Notes: generated by a model from the sequence alone, not told the origin. A stretch of DNA of 64,000 bases from DASZGI01 sp035938995 (GCF_035938995.1 NZ_DASZGI010000100.1:53688-117687); one strand, 5' to 3'; numbered from the stretch's first letter, positions 48,821 to 60,167 are shown. Program-made: numbers and translations.

Positions 48821-49237
48821 CGGTCTGCTCCTGAAACGGATCTGGGGTCTGGAACCGGTACGCGTCGCCTACCAGCGTAGTCGGTCCGCAGGCGATACCA
48901 GCCCAGTGTGTGATTTCCAGACCCGGCGCCGTGACCAAGACGTTGCGTGCCGCGCACTTATTCCGCGATTCCGCCGCCCAATTCGGCCGGAATCCCGCCT
49001 GCGCGAGAGTGGGGAATTCCCGACGATCTACGCGCTGTCCCACCCGAACGAGATCCGTTTGGGCGAGGACCGCGAGTTCGCCGAGACCGGTGAGCTCGCC
49101 GCCGGGAAGCCGCCGGCTGGTGGCGTCGCGGTGCACGGGCTCCCGTTCAACCCGGTCGCCAAGCCGATGTCGCGCATCGGCCCTCGATGCGTGACATCGG
49201 CTCCTGCAGCAATCGGCTCTTACGGCGTCGGCCTCAG
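48821..49237. other. 417-bp intergenic region rimP-proS with a coding-like stretch
   Basis: Positions about 49014-49190 on the plus strand show, in one frame, strongly G/C-biased third positions (EFPTIYALSHPNEIRLGEDREFAE...), like the genes around it, but there is no start codon with a ribosome binding site. It may be a gene remnant or a fragment. The rest, 48821-49010, contains the promoter region of rimP and no ORF. The end of proS is at 49238. Confidence 0.4.
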
Positions 49238-51004
49238 TCAGCCCAGCGCGGCGGCGCGGATCCGCTCGGCGGCCTGCGCGACCGGCACGTCCTGCCGCTC
49301 GCCGGTCGCCCGGTCCCGCACCTCGATCACGCCATCGGCCAGACCCCTGCCGACCACCACGATCGTGGGCACCCCGATCAGCTCGGCGTCCTTGAACTTC
49401 ACGCCGGGCGAGACCCCGCGCCGGTCGTCGAACAGGACGCGCACCCCCGCCGAGTCGAGCTGCTCGGCGATCCCGGCGGCGGTGTCGAAGACCGCGTCGT
49501 CCTTGCCGGTGGCGACCAGGTGGACGTCGGCCGGGCCGATCCCGCGGGGCCAGACCAGCCCGAGCTCGTCGTACTTCTGCTCGGCGATGGCCGCCACCGC
49601 GCGCGAGACGCCGATGCCGTACGAGCCCATGGTGACCCGCACCGGCTTGGCGTCCGGGCCGAGCACGTCGAACTCGAAGGCGTCGGCGTACTTGCGGCCG
49701 AGCTGGAAGATGTGGCCGATCTCGATGCCCCGGCCGATGGTCAGCGCGCTGCCGCAGCGCGGGCAGGGGTCGCCGGCGCGCACCTCGGCCGCGCCGATGA
49801 CGGCGTCCGGGGTGAAGTCACGGCCGTAGACCACGTGCGCCGCGTGCCTCCCGGCCTCGTTCGCCCCGGTGATCCAGGAGGAGCCGGGCGCCACCAGCGG
49901 ATCGACCTTGTAGGTGTAACCCGCCTCGGCCAGGCCCTGGGGGCCGATGTAGCCGCGCACCAGCGCCGGGTGCTTCGCGAAGTCCTCGGCCTCGAACAGC
50001 TCGACCTCGGCCGGGGCGAGCGCCGCCTCCAGCCGCTTGATGTCCACCTCGCGGTCTCCGGGGACGCCGACGACCAGGATCTCCGGCTTGTCGGAGCCCG
50101 GGGCGCGCAGCTTGACCACGACGTTCTTCAGGGTGTCCGCCGCGGTGACTGTGCGGTCGAGGCCGAGGGTGTTGAAGAGCTGGACGAGCGAGTCGATGGT
50201 CGGGGTGTCGGGGGTGTCGTACACCTTGAGCGGGGGCTCGCCTGAGGCGTCCGGCGCGGCGCTATTTTGATCAACACCTTGCCGGCCCTCGACCGCCTCG
50301 GTGTTCGCCGCGTAGTCGCAGTTGGTGCAGGAGACGAAGGTATCCTCGCCGGTGGGCGCCGGGGCCAGGAACTCCTCCGAGGCGGAGCCGCCCATCGCTC
50401 CGGACATCGCGGAGACGATCCGGTAGTCCATGCCGAGCCGGGTGAACGTGCGGATGTAGGCCTCGCGGTGCAGCTCGTAGGCGCGCTTGAGGCCCTCGTC
50501 GTCCAGGTCGAACGAGTACGAGTCCTTCATCAGGAACTCGCGGCCGCGCAGGATCCCGGCGCGGGGGCGGGCCTCGTCCCGGTACTTGGTCTGGATCTGG
50601 TACAGGATGACCGGCAGGTCCTTGTACGAGGAGTACTCGCCCTTGGCCATGAGGGTGAACATCTCCTCGTGGGTGGGGCCGAGCAGGTAGTCCGCGCCCT
50701 TGCGGTCCTTGAGCCGGAAGATGTTGGGGCCGTACTCGGTCCACCGGCCGGTCGCCTCGTAGTACTCGCGCGGCAGCAGCGCGGGGAACTGGACCTCCTG
50801 CGCCCCGATCCGGTCCATCTCCTCCTTGACCACGCGCGCGACGTTGTCCAGCACGATCTTGCCGAGCGGCAGCCAGGAGTAGATGCCGGGGCCGACGCGC
50901 CGCACGTAGCCGGCGCGCACCAGAAGCTTGTGGCTCGGCACCTCCGCGTCGGCCGGATCGTCGCGAAGGGTCCGGAGGAACAGCGTGGACATGCGCGAGA
51001 TCAC
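49238..51004 (-). CDS. proS: Prolyl-tRNA synthetase
   Basis: A 588-residue bacterial-type class II ProRS that charges tRNA-Pro, with the YbaK-like editing insertion between motifs 2 and 3. Recognisable: [28 protein letters not shown] at the start, [26 protein letters not shown] (motif 2) and GSYGIGVSR with FDDR(R)GVSPGVKFK near the end. GTG 51004 has GAGGAG upstream and is preferred to ATG 50992; the long open frame up to 51559 has no ProRS sequence. Confidence 0.96.
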   Translation of the reverse strand: MISRMSTLFLRTLRDDPADAEVPSHKLLVRAGYVRRVGPGIYSWLPLGKIVLDNVARVVKEEMDRIGAQEVQFPALLPREYYEATGRWTEYGPNIFRLKDRKGADYLLGPTHEEMFTLMAKGEYSSYKDLPVILYQIQTKYRDEARPRAGILRGREFLMKDSYSFDLDDEGLKRAYELHREAYIRTFTRLGMDYRIVSAMSGAMGGSASEEFLAPAPTGEDTFVSCTNCDYAANTEAVEGRQGVDQNSAAPDASGEPPLKVYDTPDTPTIDSLVQLFNTLGLDRTVTAADTLKNVVVKLRAPGSDKPEILVVGVPGDREVDIKRLEAALAPAEVELFEAEDFAKHPALVRGYIGPQGLAEAGYTYKVDPLVAPGSSWITGANEAGRHAAHVVYGRDFTPDAVIGAAEVRAGDPCPRCGSALTIGRGIEIGHIFQLGRKYADAFEFDVLGPDAKPVRVTMGSYGIGVSRAVAAIAEQKYDELGLVWPRGIGPADVHLVATGKDDAVFDTAAGIAEQLDSAGVRVLFDDRRGVSPGVKFKDAELIGVPTIVVVGRGLADGVIEVRDRATGERQDVPVAQAAERIRAAALG

Positions 51005-51266
51005 TGCGGCGCTCCTCGGGTCAAGGGCCGGGCGCCGACGGGCGGCGGCGCCGTCGGATCGGCTCTCCATTCGTGCCGACAAGCCGTCGGCGGTTGTGCA
51101 CACAGGATATCGGCACGGTGCGGGCGCCCCGCGCCGTTTTTGCCGGGCTGTGGATAACTCGTCCCCCGGCTTGGGCTGCTTCGGGCCGACATGAACGGAC
51201 GTGAAACGAATCTGGTTCACTCGTTCTCTGTCACCACACACACTCCAGCGACTACATTGCGCTGCC

Positions 51267-52223
51267 ATGGCGGTGTTTCGCTCCAAATCCTTCAAGGCCT
51301 CGTTCGATCCAGCGTTCGACGACATGGATCTCGTAGAGGCGCGCGACGAGCTGGCCCAGGGCCGCTGGGAGCCCACGCGCGACCTGCTGGAGGACACCCG
51401 CCGCAACTGGGACCGGCGCGCCCACCGGATCAGGGTGCTAGCAGACGCGGTCGCCGCGGCGGCCTGGGTGGAGCGGTGGCAGGCCCTTGATCCGGGCAAT
51501 CCGGACGCGGCGGCGCTGCGCGCCCAGATCGAGGTCGTGCGGTTGGTGCGGTCGCGCAATCAGGTCAGGGAGACCGGAGGCAGCAAGACCGAGCGCGAGG
51601 TGGAGGAGCTGTGCCGCCTGGCCGCCAGCGTCGCGCCCAAGGATCCGGCGCCGTGGATCAGCCTGATCACACTCGCCCGCGCGCAGGCCGGCCTGAGCCG
51701 GGAGGCGTTCTGGGCGCGCTGGCAGGAGATGCGCGAGCGCGACGAGTGGAGCCGCGACGGCGGACATCAGACCCTGATCTACCTGTTCGGCGCGTGGCGC
51801 GGCTCGCAGGCGGAGATGTACGACTTCGCCTATTGGCTCGCCGGCGAGTCGCCCTCGGGCTCGCCGCTGGCCGTCCTGCCGCTCGTCGCGCACGCCGAGT
51901 CGTACCGGGCGCGCGCCGCCGACGGCCGCCCGGACAGCCGCGCCGGGCTCGACTACCACTGGGCCGGACAGCAGGTGAACGCCGACCTCGACCGCATCCT
52001 CGAGCGCTGGTTCCTGCGCTCGGTGTCAGCCCCCGCGCATGCTCAGGCCAAGGCCGATCTCAACTACCTGGCACACGCCCTCATTTACGCCGACCGGCAT
52101 TCAGACGCCCGCCCGGTGCTTAAGGCCATAGGCCCGCACGTGACCCGGCTACCGTGGGCGTACACGGGAGATCCGGAGTCCACCTTTGCGTACTGGAGAA
52201 ATCGCCTGCTTGGCGCCAGCTGA
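51267..52223 (+). CDS. Unknown helical protein, 318 residues
   Basis: I do not recognise this protein. It is soluble, almost entirely alpha-helical by composition, with many Trp and Ala residues ([55 protein letters not shown] segments). It looks like a TPR-related array, with a C-terminal tail that is tyrosine-rich. ATG 51267 starts [17 protein letters not shown]; the frame is open further upstream without coding character. It is divergent from proS. Confidence 0.72.
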   Translation: MAVFRSKSFKASFDPAFDDMDLVEARDELAQGRWEPTRDLLEDTRRNWDRRAHRIRVLADAVAAAAWVERWQALDPGNPDAAALRAQIEVVRLVRSRNQVRETGGSKTEREVEELCRLAASVAPKDPAPWISLITLARAQAGLSREAFWARWQEMRERDEWSRDGGHQTLIYLFGAWRGSQAEMYDFAYWLAGESPSGSPLAVLPLVAHAESYRARAADGRPDSRAGLDYHWAGQQVNADLDRILERWFLRSVSAPAHAQAKADLNYLAHALIYADRHSDARPVLKAIGPHVTRLPWAYTGDPESTFAYWRNRLLGAS

Positions 52224-52332
52224 GCGGAAGACTCCGTCGAACAGGCACGTCATCGCCACGTCCGAAACCCGCCAGTGACGGTCAACTGAACCGTGCAGAC
52301 TCAAGGGGCAGGCAGACGTGAGGAGAGTCGAG

Positions 52333-52875
52333 ATGGCGACCAGGACGATGACCAAGACGGCGACCAAGACACCGGCCAAGACGCTGGATCTGCACCACAC
52401 CACCACACCGCTCGGCCCGTTCGCCGTGCTCGTGGACGGCGAGACGGTGCACGCGGCGGGATTCACCGCGTCCGGCGAGGAACTGGCGCGCTACGCCGGA
52501 GTCGATCCGGACCGGGTCCGCGAGAGCGCTGGCGGGCACAGCGCCCTCGACGCCGTGCGCGACTACTTCGCCGGTGATCTGGACGCGCTGGACCGGGTTG
52601 AGACCGTCGAACGGCGCGAAGCCGGGCCGTTCACGGCCGCTGCCCGAGCCGCGCTGCGCAAGATCCCGGCCGGAACCACCAAGACGTACACCGAACTCGC
52701 CGCCACGGCGGGCAACCCGCGGGCGGTCCGGGCGGCCGGATCGGCCTGCGCGACCAACCCGGTGGCGCTCATCGTGCCCTGCCACCGAGTCGTGCGCGCG
52801 GACGGCTCGCTCGGCGGCTACCTGTACGGGCTCGACGTCAAGCGGGCGCTGCTCGACCACGAGCGCAGCCGCTGA
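52333..52875 (+). CDS. ogt: Methylated-DNA-[protein]-cysteine S-methyltransferase
   Basis: A 180-residue suicide DNA repair protein that removes alkyl groups from O6-alkylguanine. The catalytic cysteine is Cys150 in IVPCHRVV, preceded by the DNA-binding helix region TKTYTELAATAGNPRAVRAAGSACA and followed by LGGYLYGLDVKRALL. The start ATG 52333 has GAGGAGA upstream. The N-terminal domain is short, as in Ogt-type enzymes. It could equally be named ogt or adaB-like; the enzyme function is clear. Confidence 0.93.
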   Translation: MATRTMTKTATKTPAKTLDLHHTTTPLGPFAVLVDGETVHAAGFTASGEELARYAGVDPDRVRESAGGHSALDAVRDYFAGDLDALDRVETVERREAGPFTAAARAALRKIPAGTTKTYTELAATAGNPRAVRAAGSACATNPVALIVPCHRVVRADGSLGGYLYGLDVKRALLDHERSR

Positions 52876-52926
52876 CGCCGTTTCGAAAGCGCTTCAGGTC
52901 AGCGCTGCTTCTTCACTGGCGGCGCT

Positions 52927-53793
52927 TCAGAAAAGGACCGAGGCGAACTCGGAGACCTCGCGGAATCCGACGCGGTGGTACGAGGCGCGGGCGGGCACGT
53001 TGAAGTCGTTGACGTAGAGCGAGACGACCGGCGCGAAGTCCCGCAACGCGTACTCGACCACCGCCGCCATCCCGCCCTCCGAGATGTGCCGCCCGCGGTA
53101 CTTCGGATTCACCCAGACGCCCTGGATCTGGCAGACCGCGCGGGTGACCGCGCCGATCTCGGCCTTGAAAACGACCTCGCCGCCCTCGATCCAGGCGAAC
53201 GCTCGGCCGTTGTTGACCAGTTCCGCGACCCGCTGGCGGTACATCCGCCCGCCGTCGGCCGCGATCGGCGAGACCCCGACCTCCTCGGTGAACATCGCGA
53301 TGCAGGCGGGCATCATCACGTCCAACTCGGCCGCGCGCACCGGGCGGACCCGGAAGTCGGGGGCGATGGTCGGGGAGGACTCGCGGATCGTCATGACCGG
53401 CTGGTTGGGCCGTACCTCGCGGGCCGCATCCCAGTGCGGCGCCAGGTGCGACCACAGGTCCAGCGCGGCCTCCCGGGCGCCCACGATCGACGAGCAGCGC
53501 CGCCCCTGCCGACGTGCGCGGTCGGCGAAGGCGCGTACCGCCTCAGGTGTGGCGTTTATCGGCACCAGGTTCGCTCCGGAGAAGCACAGCGAGCTGAGCC
53601 TGCCGCCGGTCGAGTAGCCCCACATCTCACCGCCGAGCCGCCACTGGTCCAGGCCCGCCGACTCCACCCGCGACCCGATGAACGCGTTGTCGACCGGGTC
53701 GCGCGCCAGCAGGTCGAGTACCTCGCCGAGGTCGCCGTGTTCGAGCACGCGGACGGTCGACGCCGGACTGAGGAGTCGGGTCACGACGTTCAT
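52927..53793 (-). CDS. DUF4081/GNAT-family acetyltransferase-like protein
   Basis: A 288-residue protein with an N-terminal DUF4081 domain (VLEHGDLGEVLDLLARDPVDNAFIGSRVESAG) and a C-terminal GNAT fold with the acetyl-CoA-binding region QIQGVWVNPKYRGRHISEGGMAA. It is conserved next to ispG in Streptomyces. ATG 53793 is preferred; a GTG at 53805 is possible. The acetylated target is unknown. Confidence 0.87.
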   Translation of the reverse strand: MNVVTRLLSPASTVRVLEHGDLGEVLDLLARDPVDNAFIGSRVESAGLDQWRLGGEMWGYSTGGRLSSLCFSGANLVPINATPEAVRAFADRARRQGRRCSSIVGAREAALDLWSHLAPHWDAAREVRPNQPVMTIRESSPTIAPDFRVRPVRAAELDVMMPACIAMFTEEVGVSPIAADGGRMYRQRVAELVNNGRAFAWIEGGEVVFKAEIGAVTRAVCQIQGVWVNPKYRGRHISEGGMAAVVEYALRDFAPVVSLYVNDFNVPARASYHRVGFREVSEFASVLF

Positions 53794-53902
53794 TTCGGCA
53801 TTCACGCCTCTCGCCTGCGGCAGCCCACAAGCACACTCTACGGCCAGCGGAGGCGCCGTGGCCCCGCCGAATGTGACCCGATTCGCCACCGGCGCGGCGG
53901 AT

Positions 53903-55057
53903 TCAGCCGACCGCTACCTCGGGCGCGCCGTCGCCGAGGTCCGCGCCCATCTCCTCGGCGAGCCGGACCGCCTCCTCGACCAGGGTCTCGACGATCTGCG
54001 CCTCGGGCACGGTCTTGATGACCTCGCCCCGCACGAAGATCTGGCCCTTGCCGTTGCCCGAAGCCACCCCGAGGTCGGCCTCGCGCGCCTCGCCCGGACC
54101 GTTCACCACGCAGCCCATCACGGCGACCCGCAGCGGCACGTTCAACCCGTCGAGCGCCGCCGCCACCTGATCGGCAAGCGTGTACACGTCCACCTGGGCA
54201 CGGCCGCAGGACGGGCAGGAGACAATCTCCAGCCCGCGCTTGCGCAGCCCCAGCGACTCCAGGATCTGGGTGCCGACCTTGACCTCCTCGACCGGCGGCG
54301 CGGACAGCGAGACCCGGATCGTGTCGCCGATCCCCTCGGCCAGCAGCGCCCCAAAGGCGACCGCCGACTTGATCGTGCCCTGGAACGCCGGGCCGGCCTC
54401 CGTCACGCCGAGGTGCAGCGGGTAGTCGCAGGCCTCGGCCAGCTGCCGGTAGGCCTGGATCATCACCACCGGGTCGTTGTGCTTGACCGAGATCTTGATG
54501 TCGCGGAAGCCGTGCTCCTCGAACAGCGAGCACTCCCACAGCGCCGACTCGACCAGCGCTTCAGGGGTGGCCTTGCCGTACTTCTCGTAGAGCCGCGGGT
54601 CCAGCGAGCCGGCGTTGACGCCGATCCGGATCGGCACGCCCGCCGCCTGGGCCCGCCGGGCGATCTCGCCGACCTGGTCGTCGAACTTGCGGATGTTGCC
54701 CGGATTCACCCGCACGGCCGCGCAGCCGGCGTCGATCGCGGCGAAGACGTACTTGGGCTGGAAGTGGATGTCCGCGATCACCGGGATCTGCGACTTGCGG
54801 GCGATCGCGGGCAGCGCGTCGGCGTCGTCCTGGGACGGGCAGGCGACCCGCACGATCTGGCAGCCGGCCGCGGTGAGCTCGGCGATCTGCTGGAGCGTGG
54901 CGTTCACGTCGGAGGTGAGCGTGGTCGTCATCGACTGCACCGAGACCGGGGCGTCGCCGCCGACCGGGACGTTCCCGACCATGATCTGGCGGGACTTGCG
55001 GCGCGGCGCGAGCGGCTTCGCGGGCATGGACGGGACACCGAGTTCGACGGCGGTCAT
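53903..55057 (-). CDS. ispG: 4-hydroxy-3-methylbut-2-enyl-diphosphate synthase
   Basis: A 384-residue IspG (GcpE), the [4Fe-4S] enzyme that makes HMBPP in the MEP isoprenoid pathway. Cluster ligands are in SCPSCGRAQ and in [13 protein letters not shown]. Substrate-binding motifs include [14 protein letters not shown] and [23 protein letters not shown] 55057 is chosen; GTG 55069 is possible. It lies between a GNAT protein and the site-2 protease, near dxr. Confidence 0.96.
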   Translation of the reverse strand: MTAVELGVPSMPAKPLAPRRKSRQIMVGNVPVGGDAPVSVQSMTTTLTSDVNATLQQIAELTAAGCQIVRVACPSQDDADALPAIARKSQIPVIADIHFQPKYVFAAIDAGCAAVRVNPGNIRKFDDQVGEIARRAQAAGVPIRIGVNAGSLDPRLYEKYGKATPEALVESALWECSLFEEHGFRDIKISVKHNDPVVMIQAYRQLAEACDYPLHLGVTEAGPAFQGTIKSAVAFGALLAEGIGDTIRVSLSAPPVEEVKVGTQILESLGLRKRGLEIVSCPSCGRAQVDVYTLADQVAAALDGLNVPLRVAVMGCVVNGPGEAREADLGVASGNGKGQIFVRGEVIKTVPEAQIVETLVEEAVRLAEEMGADLGDGAPEVAVG

Positions 55058-55226
55058 CGTGTCGGGCACTCCCAGTTCGTGTACAACGGTCGACTGTCAC
55101 CACGCTACGGCACTGCAATCGCACGCCGTGCGTCGCGTCGGATCCCCTTCACCCGATCTTCACCGGCTATGCGCCGAACGGCACATCCTGACGGCGCGTC
55201 GGAAACGCGCCGTGCCGGACAGCGCG

Positions 55227-56438
55227 TCAGGACGGCAGCTTGAGCGGGTTGGTGATGTCCGCCGCGAGCAGAAGGATCATCAGTCCGCCGAACACCAACA
55301 GGAACGCGTAGGCGACCGGCAGCAGCTTGTTCAGATCCACCCGGTCCGGGGCGGGCTTGCGCAGCAGTCGGTAGACCCGCTTGCGCGCCTCCTCGAAGAG
55401 CAGGATCGCGATGTGCCCGCCGTCCAGCGGCAGGATCGGCAGCAGGTTGAACACCCCGACGAACACGTTGACGCTGCCGATCAGGCCGAGGAATCCGGCG
55501 AAGCCCGCGGCGCTGATCACCCCGCCGCTCACCTCCGCGATCCCGACCACGCTCATCGGGCTGTCGGCGGAGCGCTGGGTGTGGTTGACGGTCGAGGTGA
55601 ACAGCTTGGGGATGGAGGCAGGGATGGCCGCGAGGCCGGAGAAGGTGCCCTTCACGACGGTCCAGAACTCGGAACCGGTGTACTTGACCGCCGAGATCGG
55701 GTTGTAGTGCTGGGTGTAGCTCCCCTGGCGCAGTCCGATCAGGCTCGCCGGGCCCGTCGCGCCGGTGGACGAGTTCAGCAGGACCGACTTGGCTCCGATC
55801 GGGACGACCGTGGTGGTGTGCGAGGCGCCGTTCGCGTCCGTATAGACGATCGTGGCCGGCCGGCCGGCGGGCAGTTGGTGCAGCTTGGTGGCCAGATCGT
55901 CGAAGTCCTTGATCGCCGCGCCGTCGACTGCCGTGATCACGTCGCCGGCCTTGAGCCCCGCCTGCTCCGCCGGAGAGGGGGCAGTCGCCGGATCGCAGCC
56001 GGTGGTCGAGCCGTCGGCGTTCATGCAGGTGGCGACGTCGCCGACCTTCGCGGTGGTGTCGGCCTTCTGCACCCCGAACGCGATCGGGATCAGGAAGAAG
56101 AGGAAGAGCGCGATCAGGAAGTGCACGATCGAGCCCGCGGACAGGGTGAGCAGCCTCTTGCGGGCGGGCTTGTTCTTCAGCGCCCGGTCCTCGTCGCCCG
56201 GCTCGACCTCGTCCAGGTCGGTCATCCCGACGATCTTGACGTAGCCGCCGGCCGGGATCGCCTTGACGCCGTACTCGGTCTCGCCCCGGCGGAACGACCA
56301 GAGCTTGGCGCCGAAGCCGACGAAGAACTCGGTGACCTTGCCGCCGGACCAGCGGGCGCACACCATGTGGCCCGCCTCGTGCAGCACGATCGAGACGAGT
56401 AGCGCCACCACGAACAGCACCGCGCCGAGCACGTTCAC
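55227..56438 (-). CDS. M50 site-2 zinc protease (RseP/Rip1-like)
   Basis: A 403-residue intramembrane metalloprotease that typically cleaves anti-sigma factors or membrane signal proteins. The zinc motif HEAGH is at 20-24 in the first membrane segment, and the second-site motif NLLPILPLDGGHIA is in the C-terminal membrane part. A PDZ domain is between (about 155-230: GLKAGDVITAVDGAAIKDFDDLATKL). GTG 56438 is the likely start. It is placed between ispG and dxr as in Streptomyces and Mycobacterium. Confidence 0.93.
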   Translation of the reverse strand: MNVLGAVLFVVALLVSIVLHEAGHMVCARWSGGKVTEFFVGFGAKLWSFRRGETEYGVKAIPAGGYVKIVGMTDLDEVEPGDEDRALKNKPARKRLLTLSAGSIVHFLIALFLFFLIPIAFGVQKADTTAKVGDVATCMNADGSTTGCDPATAPSPAEQAGLKAGDVITAVDGAAIKDFDDLATKLHQLPAGRPATIVYTDANGASHTTTVVPIGAKSVLLNSSTGATGPASLIGLRQGSYTQHYNPISAVKYTGSEFWTVVKGTFSGLAAIPASIPKLFTSTVNHTQRSADSPMSVVGIAEVSGGVISAAGFAGFLGLIGSVNVFVGVFNLLPILPLDGGHIAILLFEEARKRVYRLLRKPAPDRVDLNKLLPVAYAFLLVFGGLMILLLAADITNPLKLPS

Positions 56439-56635
56439 GCCGGGAAACCCGCCTTCATGTCGACGCTCCTCACCGTCACGCTGCCGCCGCAGCGCGCCGA
56501 GCCGCACCTGCACCTGGGCATCGCGCGCTCATCGGTCAGACGCGCGACGGTGTTCGGAAAGTTCCGGCCCCTCCAGAGTACCGAGCGGCCGGACATGGCA
56601 CCGGAACAGACGGGCCCGCGGCTCGGGAGCGCCAC

Positions 56636-57880
56636 TCAGCCGGAGGACGAGAGCTCGCGGGCGCGGGCCCGGGCCCACCGGTCCGCCTCCAGCACCGCCT
56701 CCAGGGTGACGACCCCGCCGCCCGAGTGCTCCGCCACCACCTTCTCCACCGTATCCACAATGCCGGTGAACGGGAGCCGCCCGGCGAGAAAGGCGCCGAC
56801 GCACTCCTCGTTCGCGCCGTTGAACACCGCCGGGAAGGTGCCGCCGGTCTGTCCGACCTGCTTGGCCAGGCCCACCGCCGGGAACGCCTTCTCGTCGAGC
56901 GGGAAGAAATCCCAGCTCGCCGCCTTGGTCCAGTCGCAGGCGGGGGCGGCCTCGGCGACCCGGTGCGGCCAGCCGAGGGCGAGCGCGATCGGGATGCGCA
57001 TGTCCGGGGGCGAGGCCTGGGCGAGGGTGGAGCCGTCGGTGAACTCGACCATGGAGTGCACGATCGACTGCGGGTGGACGACCACCTCGATGCGGTCGAA
57101 CGGGATCCCGTAGAGCAGGTGCGCCTCGATGACCTCGAGCCCCTTGTTCACCAAGGTGGCGGAATTGATCGTGACCAGCGGTCCCATCGCCCAGGTCGGA
57201 TGGGCCAGCGCCTGCTCGGGGGTGACGTCCGCCAGTTCCTCGCGGCGCCGGCCGCGGAACGGGCCGCCGCTCGCGGTCACGATGAGCTTGCGCACCTCCG
57301 CGGCGGAGCCGCCGCGCAGGCACTGGGCGAGCGCGGAGTGCTCGGAGTCGACCGCGGTGATCTGTCCGGGCGCGGCCAGTCCGGTGACCAGGTCGCCGCC
57401 GATGATCAGCGATTCCTTGTTGGCCAGCGCCAGAGTGCGCCCCGCTCGAAGCGCCGCGAGCGTCGCCGTGAGCCCCGCCGCGCCCTCGATGCCGTTCAGC
57501 ACGACGTCGCAGTCCAGCGCGGCGGCTTCGGCTGCGGCGTCCGGTCCGGTGACGATCCGCGGCACCTTGTAGTCGCCGGTCGCGTAGCCGCGCCGCTGTG
57601 CCTCTGCGTAGAAGGCGAGCTGGAGGTCCTGAGCGGCGGTCGCGCGGGCAACCGCGACGGCCTCGACGCCGAGGTCCAGCGCCTGTTCGGCAAGCAGCGC
57701 GGCGTTCTTCCCCCCGGCGGCGAGGGCGACGACCCGGAACCGGTCGCGGTTGCGCTTGATCACGTCGATGGCCTGAGTGCCGATCGAGCCGGTCGAGCCG
57801 AGGATGACGATCCGCCGGGGCTCACCGGGCCGCTCGCCGCGGGATGACGGTGCGGTACTCGCTTCGCTCATGGGCGCCAT
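56636..57880 (-). CDS. dxr: 1-deoxy-D-xylulose-5-phosphate reductoisomerase
   Basis: A 414-residue Dxr that converts DXP to MEP, the committed step of the MEP pathway, with NADPH. Motifs: the NADPH-binding [14 protein letters not shown], the substrate and metal region ALANKESLI and [20 protein letters not shown] and [31 protein letters not shown] 57880 has a weak GCGGA upstream, and ATG 57871 is the alternative. It is followed by the site-2 protease gene. Confidence 0.96.
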   Translation of the reverse strand: MAPMSEASTAPSSRGERPGEPRRIVILGSTGSIGTQAIDVIKRNRDRFRVVALAAGGKNAALLAEQALDLGVEAVAVARATAAQDLQLAFYAEAQRRGYATGDYKVPRIVTGPDAAAEAAALDCDVVLNGIEGAAGLTATLAALRAGRTLALANKESLIIGGDLVTGLAAPGQITAVDSEHSALAQCLRGGSAAEVRKLIVTASGGPFRGRRREELADVTPEQALAHPTWAMGPLVTINSATLVNKGLEVIEAHLLYGIPFDRIEVVVHPQSIVHSMVEFTDGSTLAQASPPDMRIPIALALGWPHRVAEAAPACDWTKAASWDFFPLDEKAFPAVGLAKQVGQTGGTFPAVFNGANEECVGAFLAGRLPFTGIVDTVEKVVAEHSGGGVVTLEAVLEADRWARARARELSSSG

Positions 57881-58005
57881 TGTTCCGCACCGGTGGCCCA
57901 CAGCGAGAGTCACGGTGAGAGCCACGGTCAGAGTCACTGCGAGAGCGCGGCAGGATAGCCCTATCATCGGATCACTACAGGACCAGCGACAGACGGGCGA
58001 GCGAC

Positions 58006-58692
58006 GTGACAGCGCCGGACCACCCGAACCCGGAAGACGCCGTGCCGGGCACCCCGGCGCCGGGCGACCCATTCTCGGGCAATTCAGCATGGGGTAATTC
58101 GGCGCCGGGTAATTCAGCGCTGGATGACAGCAGCTTCGGCCATTCTGTCCCGGACGCGAACAGCCCACTTACTCCCCCGCCGCTCGCACCGCCGCCGCCG
58201 ATGCCGTCACCAGCGCCGCAAGCTGCACCGGCCACCGGTCCGGCCACGCAGGCGGGCATCCCGGGCAGCCCGAACAGCTACGCGCCGTACGGCCCATACG
58301 CGCCGCAGGGGCAATACCCGCCCGGCCCGCCGCCCCAGCCGGGCTGGAATCAGCAGATGCCTTATGCCGCCCAGGGTGGGTATCCGTACGCGCCCTACAA
58401 CCCCTACGGCTATGTCCAGCAGCGTGGGACGAGTGGTCTGGCTATCGCGTCGCTGGTCACCGGCATCTGCGGGTTCTTCTGCGTGACGCCGCTGGTGAGC
58501 ATCGGCCTCGGGATCGCCGCGCTCTCCGACATCAGCAAGTCGGGCCGACCGGGCAAGGGCATGGCGATCGCGGGCATCATCCTGTCCGGGATCTGGATCG
58601 CCCTGATCGCGCTTTTCATCGCCACCGGGCACGGGGAATTCACAACGAACAACCCGCAGCAGACGCAGGTTCCCAACGGGACGTCCGCCTGA
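58006..58692 (+). CDS. DUF4190 membrane protein
   Basis: A 228-residue protein. A long Pro/Ser/Asn/Tyr-rich cytoplasmic part (about 1-140) is followed by two membrane segments of the DUF4190 type ([15 protein letters not shown] and [20 protein letters not shown]), with the intervening [18 protein letters not shown] short Asn/Thr/Gln-rich tail follows. The GTG start lies downstream of GCGAGCG. The function of the family is unknown. Confidence 0.83.
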   Translation: MTAPDHPNPEDAVPGTPAPGDPFSGNSAWGNSAPGNSALDDSSFGHSVPDANSPLTPPPLAPPPPMPSPAPQAAPATGPATQAGIPGSPNSYAPYGPYAPQGQYPPGPPPQPGWNQQMPYAAQGGYPYAPYNPYGYVQQRGTSGLAIASLVTGICGFFCVTPLVSIGLGIAALSDISKSGRPGKGMAIAGIILSGIWIALIALFIATGHGEFTTNNPQQTQVPNGTSA

Positions 58693-58721
58693 GGGTCGTG
58701 AGCGACCTGTGCCGCGGCTGC

Positions 58722-60167
58722 CTAGAGGTCGAGGCCGGTAAGTACAAGCACGCGCTCGTACGTGTAGTCCTCCATCGCATACTTGACGCCCTCGCGTCCG
58801 ACGCCGGAGGCCTTGGCGCCGCCGTACGGCATCTGATCCGCCCGGTAGCTCGGCACATCGCCGATGACCACACCGCCGACCTCCAGCTCGCGGTGTGCGC
58901 GGAACGCTGTCTGCAGATCATGGGTGAAGACGCCCGCCTGGAGGCCGAACGCAGAGTCGTTGACTGCTGCGAACGCCGCTTCGGTGCCGTCCACCGCCTC
59001 GACCACAAGCACCGGGCCGAAGACCTCCTCGCGCACCACCTTGGCGTCGGCGGGCGCGTCGACGATGACGGTCGGCGCATAGGCAGTGCCCTGCCTCGTG
59101 CCGCCGGTGAGCACCTTGGCCCCGGCCGCGACCGCCTCGTCGACCCAGGACTCCACCCGCAGCGCAGCTGCCTCGTTGATCAGCGGGCCGACATCGGTCC
59201 CCGGGTCAGTCGGGTCACCGGTCCGCTGGGCGGCGACGGCGTCGACGAGCCGGGTGAGCAGCCGGTCATAGACGGCGCGGTCCGCGATCACCCGCTGCAC
59301 CGCGATGCAGGACTGGCCGCCCTGGTAGTTCGAGAACGTCGCGATCCGGCTCGCCGCCCAGTCCAGATCGGCGTCGGTGGCGTAGTCGGCGAGCACCGCA
59401 GCCGCGGCGTTGCCGCCCAGCTCCAGGGTCACGTGCTTGTGCGGGACAGCGGCCTGGATCATCTCCCCCACCGGGCCGGAGCCAGTGAACGAGATGACCG
59501 GCAGGCGGCGGTCGGCGGTCAGCGCAGCCATGCTGTCGTTCGGCACCGTGAGCACCGACCATGACCCCGCGGGCAACTCGGTCTCGGCCAGGATCTCGCC
59601 GAGTAGTAGCGCGGACAGCGGGGTGCCCGGCGCCGGCTTGAGGATGATCGGGGCGCCGACCGCGATCGCCGGGGCCACCTTGTGCGCCACCAGGTTGAGC
59701 GGGAAGTTGAACGGTGCGATGCCGAGCACCGGGCCACGCGGGAAGCGGCGCACGATCGCGGTGCGCCCGGCCGCTGAAGCGTCGGTATCCAGCCGCTGGA
59801 CCTCGCCGCCGAACCGGCGCGCCTCCTCCGCGGCCCAGCGGAAGACGGAGACGGCCCGGCCGACCTCGGCGCGCGCCCACTTGACCGGCTTGCCGTTCTC
59901 GGCGGTGATCAGCGCGGCGATCTCGTCGGCGCGCTCGGCCAGGCGGCGCGAGACGTGGTCAAGCGCGGCGGCGCGCACATGCGCGGGCAGGGCGGCGGCC
60001 TCCTTGGCGACCGCTTCCGCCGCGGCCATGGCCTGTTCGACCTGCGCCGGGGTGGGGACGGACACGCGGGCGACCAGTGCCCCGTCGTACGGGTTGGTCA
60101 CCGGGAACGAGTCGTCTCCGGCCGCCGGGACTCCGGCGAGCCAGAACGGGCGCTGATCGATCGTCAT
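58722..60167 (-). CDS. Aldehyde dehydrogenase
   Basis: A 481-residue NAD(P)-dependent aldehyde dehydrogenase. Motifs: FNFPLNLVAHKVAPAI, the cofactor loop FTGSGPVGE, the catalytic Glu in LELGGNAAA and the nucleophilic Cys in QGGQSCIAVQ. Conserved C-terminal FGPVLVVE is present. AGGAG stands before ATG 60167. Its location near gabT suggests, without proof, succinate-semialdehyde or a related aldehyde as substrate. The enzyme may act in amine or GABA catabolism. Confidence 0.92.
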   Translation of the reverse strand: MTIDQRPFWLAGVPAAGDDSFPVTNPYDGALVARVSVPTPAQVEQAMAAAEAVAKEAAALPAHVRAAALDHVSRRLAERADEIAALITAENGKPVKWARAEVGRAVSVFRWAAEEARRFGGEVQRLDTDASAAGRTAIVRRFPRGPVLGIAPFNFPLNLVAHKVAPAIAVGAPIILKPAPGTPLSALLLGEILAETELPAGSWSVLTVPNDSMAALTADRRLPVISFTGSGPVGEMIQAAVPHKHVTLELGGNAAAAVLADYATDADLDWAASRIATFSNYQGGQSCIAVQRVIADRAVYDRLLTRLVDAVAAQRTGDPTDPGTDVGPLINEAAALRVESWVDEAVAAGAKVLTGGTRQGTAYAPTVIVDAPADAKVVREEVFGPVLVVEAVDGTEAAFAAVNDSAFGLQAGVFTHDLQTAFRAHRELEVGGVVIGDVPSYRADQMPYGGAKASGVGREGVKYAMEDYTYERVLVLTGLDL

